Part shown: one piece after another, positions 52,141 to 61,991 of the stretch
How positions within the stretch are numbered: position 1 is the first letter of the stretch
How the letters are laid out: each line of letters starts with the position of its first letter
Assembly: GCF_034119865.1 (NCBI RefSeq)
Contig: NZ_CP139421.1
Coordinates: forward strand, 4,814,501 to 4,878,500
DNA: 64,000 bases
Reading direction: 5' to 3'
From: Algoriphagus sp. NG3
GTDB lineage: Bacteria > Bacteroidota > Bacteroidia > Cytophagales > Cyclobacteriaceae
Notes under the pieces: model-generated
What the model was told of the DNA's origin: nothing
Database searches by the model: none
Seen by the model: the letters and a program-made list of their open reading frames with translations, nothing else
Translations under genes and position numbers: made by a program

Positions 52141-54999
52141 TTACCAAGTACGGCTTCCACCTCTAGGAGGGCCGCCTCTCCATGGTGTCTGGCCGCCATC
52201 GTTTTCAGGCTGTTTGAAATTACCCAAAATATACGTGAATGTAAGTAAGCCATAACGGGTCAGCACGTTAGTATATACATCTGTGACAGACACATCTGAG
52301 ATGGTACGGGTGATGCTATTGTTCTGATTAAGCAAATCGAAAATGACGGCTTTCAGCTCCGCTTTGTTGTTTTTGGCGAATCTATACCCGGCCTCCATAT
52401 TCCACAGCCATACTGATTGGTCAAATCCCTCTGATAATCCACGATACAAGCTGTTGTTCACCGTGTTTCCTATGAACAGCTTCCCGCCATTAGGGGAATA
52501 GTACAACCGCAGATTAGATTCCTGGATATAATAATTGTTGTTCAGGTTTTCCTGCAAGCTCGAATTTACGATGGTATAGGTACCTGTAGTGCTAATGGTA
52601 AAATCGAAATCCTTGCTGATATTGGAAGTAAAGGTGATTCCTTGCCCAAGATTTATATTGTCATTGATATTCTTCTCTCCGTTGATCAAGCCCGGTGTCC
52701 TGTTGAACCCAACGCGTGTATTTAAGTTGATATTGGTTTTGATTCCCTTCAGTGGGGCACCATAGTTCATAAACATAGTACCCCTGAAATTCCCATCCAA
52801 ATTGACCGGTTGGGAGATTTGCCCGCCAGGACGAAGCAATATTTCGTCATTGATCAACGTATCCTGCGAAGCAATATAAGTGCTTGTCCCTATAGCGTTT
52901 TTAGTTGTGGAGAAGTTAGCAAACACAAAGAAGGTACGGTTTTTCTCCATGTTGAATTTGCCGACATTCGCAAAAATGCTGTTTTCAAAGCTTTGGGCAA
53001 GGTTAGGATTACCTACACTAAGATTAAGCGGGTTCTGATTATTTACCACATTCTGAAGCTGATTTACTGAAGGTTCGTCTGTCCCGGTTCTATACCTAAG
53101 GCGAAAGTTCAGTCCACTTTCCCGGTTTCTGTAACTGACACTGGCGCTAGGTAAAATATTATTAAAGTCACGCACGAAAACTCCTTCAACAGGAAAAAAT
53201 GCCTCATTGTCCATTTTAGCATATTGATAATCCAGATTGGCACTCAGGTTCCAGCCTTGATTATTGTAGGCATAGCCAGTTCTCACTCGCTGGGTGACAA
53301 ATTTATTATTAAACTCATTACTCAAGGCAGTATCCAAAACCGGCAAATTCTCTTCATTCAACACCCTGGTTTTCTGATCCGAATCGGTTTTATTATTACT
53401 GATCTGATAGCCTAAAGTAGCAATGGATTTTTCACCTAGAGGTTCTGTCAAAGTAGCATTTACTCTGTAGTTAAAACCTTTGGAAATCTGATCAGTTACT
53501 TGAAGAATGGTATCCAATTGGTTCCTTTGATAGTCAACACTGGCTCCGGATAGCTCAGAATCCTGTTCGTTATTGCTCCAGGAGGTATTGATGTCCGTGG
53601 AGAAAGTCCTCCCTTTTTTATCAAATTTATATCGATAGGTCAAGTTGTTTCCGATACTATATGAATTTGATTTCGCATCCGTAATAGAACGGAGGGCGGA
53701 AAGCGAATCCGTATCATTTGCCAAAGTCAACGCATCTCTATCGCTAAATGTATTTCCTGTCCGAAAGGAAATAGTTGGAGTGATAATGAATGAATTTTTC
53801 TCGTTTAGATCAGCTTCTATCCGTGCATTAGCCCTATGATTGGTGTTTTCCACAGAATTGATCAGGTTTTCTTGATAATTCTGGGTGGTACTTTCGTTGA
53901 TGACCGTCTGACGGTTAGTTATTTGCCGTAATGTATTTTGCGTATTATTGAAAAAGTAACTTCCTGAGAAGTTTACCTTAGATCCCCACTTATCACTGTA
54001 GTTTAGCCCCATGGCATTGGTAGTGATGGAACCTATATCATTTCCGCCATAAAAAGCATTTCCGCCTCCGCCAAATCCCCCACGCCTTCCGCCGCCACCT
54101 GAGGCATTGGCGTTGACTCCAGCCAGGTCGTCACTGGAAAAGTTTTGCTGGTTTATATTATTGAACAAACCTAGGATAGAAACTCTTCTGTCTCCGCTAA
54201 AAAGGTTGACACTTCCACCGGCATTGTACCTATCATCAGTTCCATAGCCTGCATATACACGTCCAAATTGGCCATTCTTCCTATCCTCACGCAGTATGAT
54301 ATTAATAGTTTTCGTATAGGTGCCATCATCAAAACCTGTCAAACGGCTTTGATCAGATCTCTGATCCAGCACTTCTACCCGGTCAATTGCGTCTGCGGGC
54401 AGGTTTCTCAAAGCAATATTGGGATCTGAACCAAAAAACTCCCGTCCATCTACCAAGATTTTTTGGACAGCTTCTCCTTGAGCCTGAACTTCACCGTTTT
54501 GTATGGTCACACCTGGCAGTTTCCCGATGAGATCTTCTGCCATACCATTCTCCCTAGTCTTAAAAGCATTTGCATTGAAAGATGTAGTGTCCCCCCTCAT
54601 TTCACCTAGTAAGTTTTGCCCTTCTATGACTACCTCTCCTAGCACTTGGGAGTCCTCCTCTAGCGTCAATACTCCCAAGTCTATAGGATCTCTTCCGGTG
54701 TGGGTCTTGGAGATTGTCTCATATCCAATGAATTTAATTTCAATTTTAACAGAGGGAATCCTAGGCCTGACGATTTCAAATTGTCCTTTGTCATCAGTCA
54801 CCGTACCAATCAAAAGTGAATCCGTTACGGTTTTGATCAGTATATTGGCTCCGGCCATGGGAGTTTTGGTGCTACCGTCCATGACGGTTCCGGTAAGTTT
54901 TCTTTCTGGACGATCTTGCCCTGTAGGACGCTGCCCAAAAGCCGTTGAGCTAAGTAAAAGGCTAAAAATCAAAATAATAAAAGCGTAGTTTTTTGTCAT
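52141..54999 (-). CDS. TonB-type outer-membrane receptor with carboxypeptidase-regulatory domain
   Basis: A 952-residue outer-membrane protein. A signal peptide ends near residue 23 (TAFGQ). A CarboxypepD-regulatory-like domain at about 35-110 (KLTGTVMDGSTKTPMAGANILIK) precedes a plug-like domain at about 115-215 (LPGVTIQNGEVQAQG, VLDQRSDQSRLTG) and a large beta-barrel. A Gly-rich stretch (GGGGRRGGFGGGGNAFYGG) sits near 300. Such proteins import large ligands, but none can be named; no SusD-like partner is nearby. The ATG at 54999 is preferred over a GTG further upstream. Confidence 0.88.
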   Translation of the reverse strand: MTKNYAFIILIFSLLLSSTAFGQRPTGQDRPERKLTGTVMDGSTKTPMAGANILIKTVTDSLLIGTVTDDKGQFEIVRPRIPSVKIEIKFIGYETISKTHTGRDPIDLGVLTLEEDSQVLGEVVIEGQNLLGEMRGDTTSFNANAFKTRENGMAEDLIGKLPGVTIQNGEVQAQGEAVQKILVDGREFFGSDPNIALRNLPADAIDRVEVLDQRSDQSRLTGFDDGTYTKTINIILREDRKNGQFGRVYAGYGTDDRYNAGGSVNLFSGDRRVSILGLFNNINQQNFSSDDLAGVNANASGGGGRRGGFGGGGNAFYGGNDIGSITTNAMGLNYSDKWGSKVNFSGSYFFNNTQNTLRQITNRQTVINESTTQNYQENLINSVENTNHRANARIEADLNEKNSFIITPTISFRTGNTFSDRDALTLANDTDSLSALRSITDAKSNSYSIGNNLTYRYKFDKKGRTFSTDINTSWSNNEQDSELSGASVDYQRNQLDTILQVTDQISKGFNYRVNATLTEPLGEKSIATLGYQISNNKTDSDQKTRVLNEENLPVLDTALSNEFNNKFVTQRVRTGYAYNNQGWNLSANLDYQYAKMDNEAFFPVEGVFVRDFNNILPSASVSYRNRESGLNFRLRYRTGTDEPSVNQLQNVVNNQNPLNLSVGNPNLAQSFENSIFANVGKFNMEKNRTFFVFANFSTTKNAIGTSTYIASQDTLINDEILLRPGGQISQPVNLDGNFRGTMFMNYGAPLKGIKTNINLNTRVGFNRTPGLINGEKNINDNINLGQGITFTSNISKDFDFTISTTGTYTIVNSSLQENLNNNYYIQESNLRLYYSPNGGKLFIGNTVNNSLYRGLSEGFDQSVWLWNMEAGYRFAKNNKAELKAVIFDLLNQNNSITRTISDVSVTDVYTNVLTRYGLLTFTYILGNFKQPENDGGQTPWRGGPPRGGSRTW

Positions 55000-55020
55000 G
55001 ACGTGGTGAATTTCTATTTC

Positions 55021-55043
55021 TTTGACCACATGACAAGGTCAAA
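55021..55043. promoter_or_regulatory. Inverted repeat upstream of the TonB-type receptor
   Basis: TTTGACC (55021-55027), 9 bases, GGTCAAA (55037-55043) is a perfect 7-bp inverted repeat 22 bases before the ATG. It overlaps a possible -7 box (AACCTTTG on the minus strand). A repressor site is plausible but unproved. Confidence 0.35.
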
Positions 55044-55125
55044 GGTTTACTCCGCCCCTGAGGAAAAATAAGAATGGGTGTTTTGGTGGATAGATGGCGT
55101 AAAAACAGTTTAAAAAACAGGCTAA

Positions 55126-55461
55126 TTATAGGTTGCCAAATAAATCCGCATAGGATATATCAAAATGACTGGTATGATATACCGCAACTCCATTTTTTAC
55201 CAATATTATTTGTGGAGATTCATGTGGAATCCTAAACTCCCGGGCTACTAAATCAGATATTTCCCTAAAAGAAATAAGATCTAAATAATAGGGCGTGACT
55301 TTTTCATTATCCTCTTCTTTCCATTTCCTAGAAAGCCTATCTAATGACATGCTGCTTATAGAGCATCTGGTACTATGTTTGAAAATAAGTATCGGCTTCT
55401 CGTTGCTCAGATTCTTGATCTCCGATATTTGATTTTCCTTAGTGAGTTTATTCCAATTCAT
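55126..55461 (-). CDS. ytxJ: YtxJ-family bacillithiol-system redox protein
   Basis: A 111-residue thioredoxin-fold protein. The motif FKHSTRCSISSMSLDR places a single conserved Cys near residue 33, as in YtxJ, which is associated with bacillithiol thiol chemistry and probably acts as a monothiol bacilliredoxin. SPQIILVKNGVAVYHTSH is the conserved C-terminal strand-loop. The frame is open to 55530, but the ATG at 55461 gives the normal length. Its upstream gene is divergent. Confidence 0.88.
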   Translation of the reverse strand: MNWNKLTKENQISEIKNLSNEKPILIFKHSTRCSISSMSLDRLSRKWKEEDNEKVTPYYLDLISFREISDLVAREFRIPHESPQIILVKNGVAVYHTSHFDISYADLFGNL

Positions 55462-55532
55462 TTTCGTGATTTCATATTTTTGGGGCAATAGTTGTAGTAC
55501 TGCCAATTTCTTGCAAAAACCAAACCTCACTC

Positions 55533-56936
55533 ATGAAAAAACAGTTCCTTAGGTTTCTTATAAACATACCAAAATCTATCGTTTTTTTAGGTCTGATTTT
55601 CTCTTCCTGTAAAAGTATTAATCCGACACTAAACCCTGGCCAGACCAAGTCGCCTCCAAGCCCCTCTGCCGCAATTAATATACCCCTGACCATTCCTAAG
55701 GAAACATTAAACAACTTGCTAAACGGACAAATCCCTAAAATTTTACTTCAGGAAAAAGGCTTGGATATGGGAAGTGGAATTACAGGAGATCTCCAACTGC
55801 AAAGAAATGGTCAAATCACATGGACTGCAATAGATAGCCAACGCATACAGCTTACTGTCCCTATCAATGTCATGGGAGAGATCGGGCTAAAACCCAAAGG
55901 ACTGGGAAGTTTATTTCAATCCAAATTGCCTCTCAATGAGAATTTCTCACCTGTGTTCGTGATTGACCCGGAGATCAATGCTGATTGGGGTATTGGTTCG
56001 GAAAGTTTTGAATTAGTGGATCTGGGAGGAAATCTGGGAATTGAGGTTTTGGGAATGCAGGTTGACCTGAGTGGGATATTGCGGAGGGAATTAACTAATT
56101 GGGGAAGCAGAAACTTATCCGGTGGTAAAGAATTGGCGAGTTTAAAAACGTTGACTGACTTAGCATGGGGCCAAGTGGGCAAGCCATTTTCCGTAGATTG
56201 GATAGGGGGCAATACCGCTTTTTCCATACAGCCTCAGCAGGTCAAGCTCCGAGAATTTTTTGATAATGAAGAGAATTACACTATCTGGCTAGGAATGGAC
56301 GGGAAAGTGAATTCCCATCCTGCTGATGCTGCCCCTTCCCGTGCTTTTCCACTTCCAGGGCTCAGTCCGAATGAAAACCCGGAAAATAAGTTTGAGATGT
56401 TGATTCCATTGACGATCAATTATGCTACACTCGATGAGCTACTCCGGGAAAATCTAGACGGAAAGGCATTCCGGGTAGACAAGAAAACAATTATGACTCC
56501 CAGTAATATCACGACACAAGCCTATGGTGACTTATTGGCAATCAACATGAATTTTATTGCTGAGCAGACCAATGGTAAAACCCTCAGTGGAACCTTGTTT
56601 GTAGTGGGGAAACCTGAATACAAAGAGGCTTCCCAAAGCTTGGTTTTTGAGGAGGTAAACTTTAAAATGGAAAGCGGAAGCCTAGGTGCGCAGACAGGTG
56701 TGGGACTGAAAAAACGCAAGATTATCCGCAGGATAGAAAGCAAAGCGGTATTTCCTATAGGAGATGTACTTGCAGAAAGCTTAGGGAGTATTACCGATCG
56801 CCTAGGGCTGAGCACCCCGATCGTGGATCTAAACATTGAGAACCTTACAATCGAACCTTCAGGATTTTATCCTATGAACAGAGAATTGATCATCCACATG
56901 AAAGCAAGTGGCAAGGTGGACACCGTTTGGAAATAA
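55533..56936 (+). CDS. DUF4403 family lipoprotein
   Basis: A 467-residue exported protein. The signal ends GLIFSSCKS, so Cys near residue 26 is probably lipidated. The body has tandem BPI/SMP-like or DUF4403-like elements (IPLTIPKETLNNLLNGQ at about 52, repeated as LIPLTINYATLDELLREN near 290), which suggests two homologous lipid-binding-type modules. Function is unknown. It is divergent from ytxJ. Confidence 0.75.
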   Translation: MKKQFLRFLINIPKSIVFLGLIFSSCKSINPTLNPGQTKSPPSPSAAINIPLTIPKETLNNLLNGQIPKILLQEKGLDMGSGITGDLQLQRNGQITWTAIDSQRIQLTVPINVMGEIGLKPKGLGSLFQSKLPLNENFSPVFVIDPEINADWGIGSESFELVDLGGNLGIEVLGMQVDLSGILRRELTNWGSRNLSGGKELASLKTLTDLAWGQVGKPFSVDWIGGNTAFSIQPQQVKLREFFDNEENYTIWLGMDGKVNSHPADAAPSRAFPLPGLSPNENPENKFEMLIPLTINYATLDELLRENLDGKAFRVDKKTIMTPSNITTQAYGDLLAINMNFIAEQTNGKTLSGTLFVVGKPEYKEASQSLVFEEVNFKMESGSLGAQTGVGLKKRKIIRRIESKAVFPIGDVLAESLGSITDRLGLSTPIVDLNIENLTIEPSGFYPMNRELIIHMKASGKVDTVWK

Positions 56937-57084
56937 AAAGCTTACACAAGGAAGAACATAAGTCAAGCTTCCATGAAAATAAATAAGTTGAAATCGACAG
57001 AAAACCAGACTCCCAGGCTTATTAGTCCCTAGTATGCGATAGATAAGTCTTTCAGATGGATAAAAATCACTCCTTAGAACAACT

Positions 57085-57756
57085 TCAGCGCATGAGCTGA
57101 CCATAAGTATCTATCCCTTTGGCTGCTGCTATTTTAAGTAATTTCAAGAATAGTATGGCAGTAAGTTGAGCATCACCCGTAGCAGTATGTCTATCATCCA
57201 AGGGAATCTGAAATCTATCGCATAACGCCTCCAAACTGTAATTATTTGTCTGAATATGATTTAGGTTGACATTTGGCCCATGGTCTAAACGTATCGTAAA
57301 ACCCATGGTGTCAATAACTGGATTATGAAATTGGCTTAACCCAAAAGGACGAGCCATCTGCTGCAGCATTCCCAAATCAAATCCTACATGATGGCCGACA
57401 ACAATAGAATTAGAAAGATAAGAAAGCACTTGCCGGATAAACTGTGAAGTTGAAAGCTGGGGATTACGCTCGACCAATCCATGAATCAAAGGGGATTGAT
57501 TGAGGTTTTTGGTGGATTCGGGATACCACTCCACTGCAGACTTTACCATAATACACTCATTGATAATTTTCACAGCACCGAAGGAAAGCACTGAGTCTGA
57601 TTTGACATCCAATCCTGTGGTCTCCGTATCCAGGACTACAAACTCAAGCTGGTCTATGGTCCGTATAGAGGGAATAGTACCTACATTTTTTGCGAGGTAT
57701 TCTTTCACAAAATCAGAGGATATGTTTGATGATTTGGAAAATGGCCACCAGCTCAT
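57085..57756 (-). CDS. DEDDh 3'-5' exonuclease (DnaQ-like)
   Basis: A 223-residue nuclease of the DnaQ/RNase T superfamily. Exo I reads FVVLDTETTGLD near 44, Exo II VVGHHVGFDLGML near 121 and the Exo III DEDDh pattern HTATGDAQL near 188. It is not a polymerase III epsilon subunit by context: it overlaps the upstream CNMP-CBS-DUF294 gene by 4 bases (ATGA) in the acetate locus, a pairing known from other bacteria. The substrate, DNA, RNA or a signalling oligonucleotide, is unknown. Confidence 0.9.
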   Translation of the reverse strand: MSWWPFSKSSNISSDFVKEYLAKNVGTIPSIRTIDQLEFVVLDTETTGLDVKSDSVLSFGAVKIINECIMVKSAVEWYPESTKNLNQSPLIHGLVERNPQLSTSQFIRQVLSYLSNSIVVGHHVGFDLGMLQQMARPFGLSQFHNPVIDTMGFTIRLDHGPNVNLNHIQTNNYSLEALCDRFQIPLDDRHTATGDAQLTAILFLKLLKIAAAKGIDTYGQLMR

Positions 57757-59699
57757 TGCCCAAAATTTTCTAGCTGAAAACGCACCTTCACTATATCCTG
57801 GAGCTCATCTATAGGCACAAAAGTATTTTTCAGTAATTGGCGCTGAAGCTTTCCGAGGGATTCCGGTTTGATGAATCTCCCATCATTGTCATATTTCAAT
57901 CCTTCTATAGCCCGGATCCGGATGAGGATTTCAAATGCTTTAGCTGCCTGACTGAACAATTCCTTGTAATTGGGCTCTAATTCTCCAAGCCGCTCAAACC
58001 GCTTAAAGGTATTGTTGACTCCTATTACCGCATGGCTCAAAGTCAGCAGCCTCGCCAAATCAACCAGTGGCCGGATAGCCCTGGCTTTGATATCAAACTG
58101 ATCTCTATGTTGCCCGGATTTTTCTACGACAAAATTTCTGAAAAACCCCAGAGGGGGTGGAGTGGACAATGTGTTTTGCGCCAGGAAATTTAGAAACACA
58201 GGCTTTTTCCGTAAAGAATCATAAATAAACACACTCAACTCTTCTGAAAGACTTTTGCTTCCGCTAACAGCCCGAAAATCAAAAAATATCGAAGCGGAAA
58301 GTAAAGCTTCTTGGGTAGGAGTAAGTATCCATCCAGCAAAATATTGCTGCCATCGGGATAAAGGCTGTACCCACTTTGGATTACTGGCCATGATATCTCC
58401 CGGACATGGAGCGAAACCGCAGGCAATCAATATCTCAACCACCTTGGTGCCCAATTTTAGAAAGTACTCTGCAGCTTGAAGCTTCAATGGCTCATCCACA
58501 TTTTCATATACCAAAGCATTATCCTGATCAGTGATAAGTAACTGTTCTTCACGCCCTTCGCTTCCCAAAGTCAGAAAACAGTAGCGTATAGACTGCATTT
58601 GCGGATATTCACTCTCAAGTGATTCTTCCGCTATTTTAATTGCCCGCTGTATGATTACATCATTAATCTCAGTCATCACAGAAGCCACGAAATCCATAGC
58701 TACCTCATTTTCCAAATAATACGCCAACATTTTGCCCGCACGGTTTCTGATGGCGCTGATCTCCTTTACATCCTGGGTATTAAGCAAACTATGAATAAGT
58801 ACAGCAGGACTATTTCCCATAGATACCAAGACATCATGATCCGATAGAATACCGCAAACCTTGGTCTGATCAGACCCATCTTCGGTAAGGACTAAGTGAT
58901 GAAGTCTGTTTTTGATCATGGTAAGGTAAAGGTCTGAAAACCCAGAAGTTTTTTTACGTGTGACTACCGGATAAGCCATCACCTTACTGACCGAAGTGGA
59001 AAGTGGGAGGGCCTTAGCAATGACATTGGAACGGAGATCCTTGTCAGTAATAATACCAATAGGACTGAAGGAATGATCTACGATCACAATACTGCTTACA
59101 TCTGCCTCCACCATGAGTTGTGCTGCTTCCTGTACAGAATGGGATGCATCGCATGTAAGGACGTCATATGAAATTTTCACTTCAGATTGATCTGAGAAAA
59201 TAAGCAATGAATTGTCCCTTGACTCACTTTTAAGAACACCCCTGGCTTTTTGCCCTTGGGATAAATCCTGTCGCACCACAACCTGGCCTGATGCAAAACC
59301 CGCAGCAAAATATAATGCCACCCTGTTATTGGTCTGTAAGACCTCTTCAAAAACCTGAACCGGAATAGCATAAATCAGGCTGTCCTGGTTAATCTTGGCA
59401 TTTAGCACATACGGTCGCTTACCCAAAAGTGCCAATACACCGAATACATCCCCTTCATCCAAATACTCCTTGATCTCTTCTTCAGTTGTGTGGCTCTCCG
59501 TAAGGTGGATTTCCCCTTCTTTCAGTATAAAGAAATGGGGACGTGGGGGATCGCCTTGCCTGAAAAGTGTTTCTCCTTTAATCAAAAACTGGATCTCCAC
59601 TGAACTGGCAATTTTCTCCAATTCCGCTTGTCCTAAAAAAGAAAAGGGAGGAAATCGCTTGAGAAACTCAGCTACTCGGTTGACTATTACATTTGCCAT
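57753..59699 (-). CDS. CNMP-CBS-DUF294 nucleotidyltransferase-like signalling protein
   Basis: A 648-residue cytoplasmic protein. Residues ~15-140 are a cyclic-nucleotide-binding domain (FFILKEGEIHLTE, YLDEGDVFGVLALLG). Two CBS domains lie at about 175-290 (VSSIVIVDHSFSPIGIITDKDL). DUF294 follows, with a GlnD-type nucleotidyltransferase motif: GSEGREEQLLITDQDNA near 378-394 gives the G-S and D-x-D residues, and a C-terminal substrate-binding-like helical domain ends the protein. It likely senses nucleotide levels and modifies or signals to a partner. The gene is coupled to a DEDDh exonuclease and sits beside acs and the acetate symporter. Confidence 0.9.
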   Translation of the reverse strand: MANVIVNRVAEFLKRFPPFSFLGQAELEKIASSVEIQFLIKGETLFRQGDPPRPHFFILKEGEIHLTESHTTEEEIKEYLDEGDVFGVLALLGKRPYVLNAKINQDSLIYAIPVQVFEEVLQTNNRVALYFAAGFASGQVVVRQDLSQGQKARGVLKSESRDNSLLIFSDQSEVKISYDVLTCDASHSVQEAAQLMVEADVSSIVIVDHSFSPIGIITDKDLRSNVIAKALPLSTSVSKVMAYPVVTRKKTSGFSDLYLTMIKNRLHHLVLTEDGSDQTKVCGILSDHDVLVSMGNSPAVLIHSLLNTQDVKEISAIRNRAGKMLAYYLENEVAMDFVASVMTEINDVIIQRAIKIAEESLESEYPQMQSIRYCFLTLGSEGREEQLLITDQDNALVYENVDEPLKLQAAEYFLKLGTKVVEILIACGFAPCPGDIMASNPKWVQPLSRWQQYFAGWILTPTQEALLSASIFFDFRAVSGSKSLSEELSVFIYDSLRKKPVFLNFLAQNTLSTPPPLGFFRNFVVEKSGQHRDQFDIKARAIRPLVDLARLLTLSHAVIGVNNTFKRFERLGELEPNYKELFSQAAKAFEILIRIRAIEGLKYDNDGRFIKPESLGKLQRQLLKNTFVPIDELQDIVKVRFQLENFGQ

Positions 59700-59823
59700 T
59701 TAGGAATGGAGAATCAGATTATCAATGACGTACGTATTAATTTCTTTGAGAAATACTGACAATATGGCTATTTTTCTGTACAGGCTAGACTTTTGAAGCC
59801 GACAAAGCAAAGCCCTAAAAACC

Positions 59824-59997
59824 ATGAAGTTCACAACCCAATTTCTGCGCTATCTCAAACGCCTGATGTGGGCTCTGATAGTAGCTTTTATGGTCGGAAT
59901 CCACAATTTTTATAAACAAGAAATGGACTCTCCGGATTCTATAGTTTCTTCGATCCAGATGGATGAAGAAGAGGAAGATTCTGCTCCCAAGGATTAA
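59824..59997 (+). CDS. Small single-pass membrane protein, 57 residues
   Basis: ATG at 59824 to TAA at 59997 encodes 57 residues: a basic start (KFTTQFLRYLKRLM), one hydrophobic segment (WALIVAFMVGIHNF, about 15-29) and an acidic tail (MDEEEEDSAPKD). The gene is on the plus strand, opposite to its neighbours, and is followed within 6 bases by a strong bidirectional terminator. Basic-TM-acidic organisation with K/R before the TM suggests a small inner-membrane protein with its tail outside. Function is unknown; expression is not certain. Confidence 0.6.
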   Translation: MKFTTQFLRYLKRLMWALIVAFMVGIHNFYKQEMDSPDSIVSSIQMDEEEEDSAPKD

Positions 59998-60002
59998 GGA
60001 AA

Positions 60003-60055
60003 AAGAGCCAGATGTCGTGATTCTAAGATCTTGAATCTTGGCTCTTTCTTTTTAC
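60003..60055. terminator. Bidirectional terminator between the 57-residue ORF and acs
   Basis: AAAGAGCCA (60003-60011) pairs with TGGCTCTTT (60040-60048), and a T-rich run follows at 60046-60055; on the minus strand a T run also follows. It serves both the small gene and acs. Confidence 0.85.
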
Positions 60056-61944
60056 TTTTTCCCTTCTATAATCTTAGTCACCACATCTGGGTCAAGCAAG
60101 GTGCTGGTGTCTCCCATGTTGTCCAGAGATCCCTCCGCCACTTTCCGCAAGATTCTACGCATGATTTTGCCTGACCTTGTTTTCGGTAGTCCCGGCACCA
60201 GCTGGATTTTATCAGGCTTAGCTATAGGACCGATAATTTTGGAAACCATCTCCTTAATCTCGTTGATCAGGTTATCCTCTGTTCTATTAGTCAAGTCAGC
60301 TATAACATACGCATAGATTCCCTGACCCTTCACTTCATGTGGATAACCAACTACCGCAGATTCTATCACTTTAGGGTGCTCATTGATTGCATTTTCAACC
60401 TCCGCTGTTCCCATTCTATGACCGGAAACATTGATCACGTCATCTACACGGCCAAGGATTCTATAGTATCCATCATGATCGCGCTTCACGCCATCACCTG
60501 TAAAGTACATACCCTTGTAAGTAGAAAAATACGTTTGCTTGCAACGTTCGTGATCTCCATAGGTGGTACGGATCATGCCAGGCCAAGGGAACTTAATGCA
60601 AAGATTGCCTTCTACTGAGTTTCCGGTAAGCTCATTCCCTTCAGGATCTACGATGCACAGCTGTACTCCGGGAAGAGGCAAAGTCGCATAAGCTGGCTTT
60701 GTAGGAGTGATTCCGGCAATGGGTGAGACCATGATTCCGCCTGTTTCCGTCTGCCACCAAGTATCTACGATAGGGCATCTATTCTTGCCGATATGGGTAT
60801 GATACCAGTGCCATGCTTCTTCGTTGATCGGTTCGCCTACAGAACCCAAGACCTTCAAAGAGCTTAAGTCATATTTTTGGATAGGATCAGTCCCATACGC
60901 CTGAAGTGCGCGAATGGCGGTAGGAGCAGTGTAGAACACATTTACTTTGTGTTTTTGCACCACATCCCAGAACCTGCCGGCATCAGGGAAAGTAGGAACT
61001 CCCTCAAACATCAACGTAGTAGCACCGGCCAAAAGCGGTCCGTAAACAATGTAAGAATGGCCTGTAATCCAGCCTACATCAGCTGTACACCAATACACAT
61101 CCCCTTCGGAATACTGAAAGACATTATCGAAGGAATATTGGGAATACACCATATATCCACCTATAGTGTGGACGACACCTTTGGGCTTGCCAGTGGAGCC
61201 AGATGTATAGAGTATGAAAAGCATGTCCTCGCTGTCCATTTCTTCGGCGGTGCATTCATTTGAAGCTTCAGCGATCACTTCATGCCACCAGAAATCACGG
61301 CCTTCTTTCATAGTGACCTCCTGCTTAGTCCGCTGATACACGATCACCGTTTCCACAGAGCTTTTTTCCAAGGCTTCATCCACTACAGCTTTCACGGCAA
61401 TTTTCTTGCTGCCGCGGAAATTTCCGTCGGAAGTCAATATGGCTTTTGCTTCGCAATCAATCACCCGATCAGCCAAAGCTGAGCTGGAAAACCCTGCAAA
61501 AACCACCGAGTGGATGGCACCGATTCTGGCACAGGCAAGCATGGCAATAGCCGCTTCTGGTACCATCGGCATATAGATGATTACCTTATCCCCTTTAGTG
61601 ATGCCTTTACTTTTTAAAGCATTTGCAAAGCGATTAACCTCATGGAATAACTCCTTATAAGTAAGGGTTCTTCCATCTTCTTGGGGATCATTGGGCTCCC
61701 AGATGATGGCAGGGCGGTCACCAATGGTAAACAGGTGACGCTCAAATATATTTTCAGTGATATTAAGCTTACCATCTACAAACCATTGCACATTGGGCTC
61801 TTCGAAGTTCCACTTGAGCACCTTAGACCAACGCTTCCTCCAATGAAATGAATCTGCAATTCTTGCCCAGAATTCTTCTGGTTGGGTTACGCTTTTTTGG
61901 TACTCGTAGAGATAGCCGCTAAGGGTATGTATTCTGTCACTCAT
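60052..61944 (-). CDS. acs: Acetyl-CoA synthetase (AMP-forming)
   Basis: A 630-residue adenylate-forming enzyme that converts acetate, ATP and CoA to acetyl-CoA. The P-loop-like YTSGSTGKPKGV lies near 246-257, the WWQTETGG motif near 396, the GDG/GR hinge region (YFTGDGVKRDHDGYYRILGR) near 480-500, and the C-terminal RSGKIMRRILR motif near 592 carries the lysine that is acetylation-regulated in other Acs enzymes. It is encoded 47 bases downstream of the acetate symporter gene and is probably co-transcribed with it. Confidence 0.96.
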   Translation of the reverse strand: MSDRIHTLSGYLYEYQKSVTQPEEFWARIADSFHWRKRWSKVLKWNFEEPNVQWFVDGKLNITENIFERHLFTIGDRPAIIWEPNDPQEDGRTLTYKELFHEVNRFANALKSKGITKGDKVIIYMPMVPEAAIAMLACARIGAIHSVVFAGFSSSALADRVIDCEAKAILTSDGNFRGSKKIAVKAVVDEALEKSSVETVIVYQRTKQEVTMKEGRDFWWHEVIAEASNECTAEEMDSEDMLFILYTSGSTGKPKGVVHTIGGYMVYSQYSFDNVFQYSEGDVYWCTADVGWITGHSYIVYGPLLAGATTLMFEGVPTFPDAGRFWDVVQKHKVNVFYTAPTAIRALQAYGTDPIQKYDLSSLKVLGSVGEPINEEAWHWYHTHIGKNRCPIVDTWWQTETGGIMVSPIAGITPTKPAYATLPLPGVQLCIVDPEGNELTGNSVEGNLCIKFPWPGMIRTTYGDHERCKQTYFSTYKGMYFTGDGVKRDHDGYYRILGRVDDVINVSGHRMGTAEVENAINEHPKVIESAVVGYPHEVKGQGIYAYVIADLTNRTEDNLINEIKEMVSKIIGPIAKPDKIQLVPGLPKTRSGKIMRRILRKVAEGSLDNMGDTSTLLDPDVVTKIIEGKK

Positions 61945-61991
61945 GGTAAACTTGGTTTATTGTTTTCAATTTTGGAGATAATCCTTCTAAT

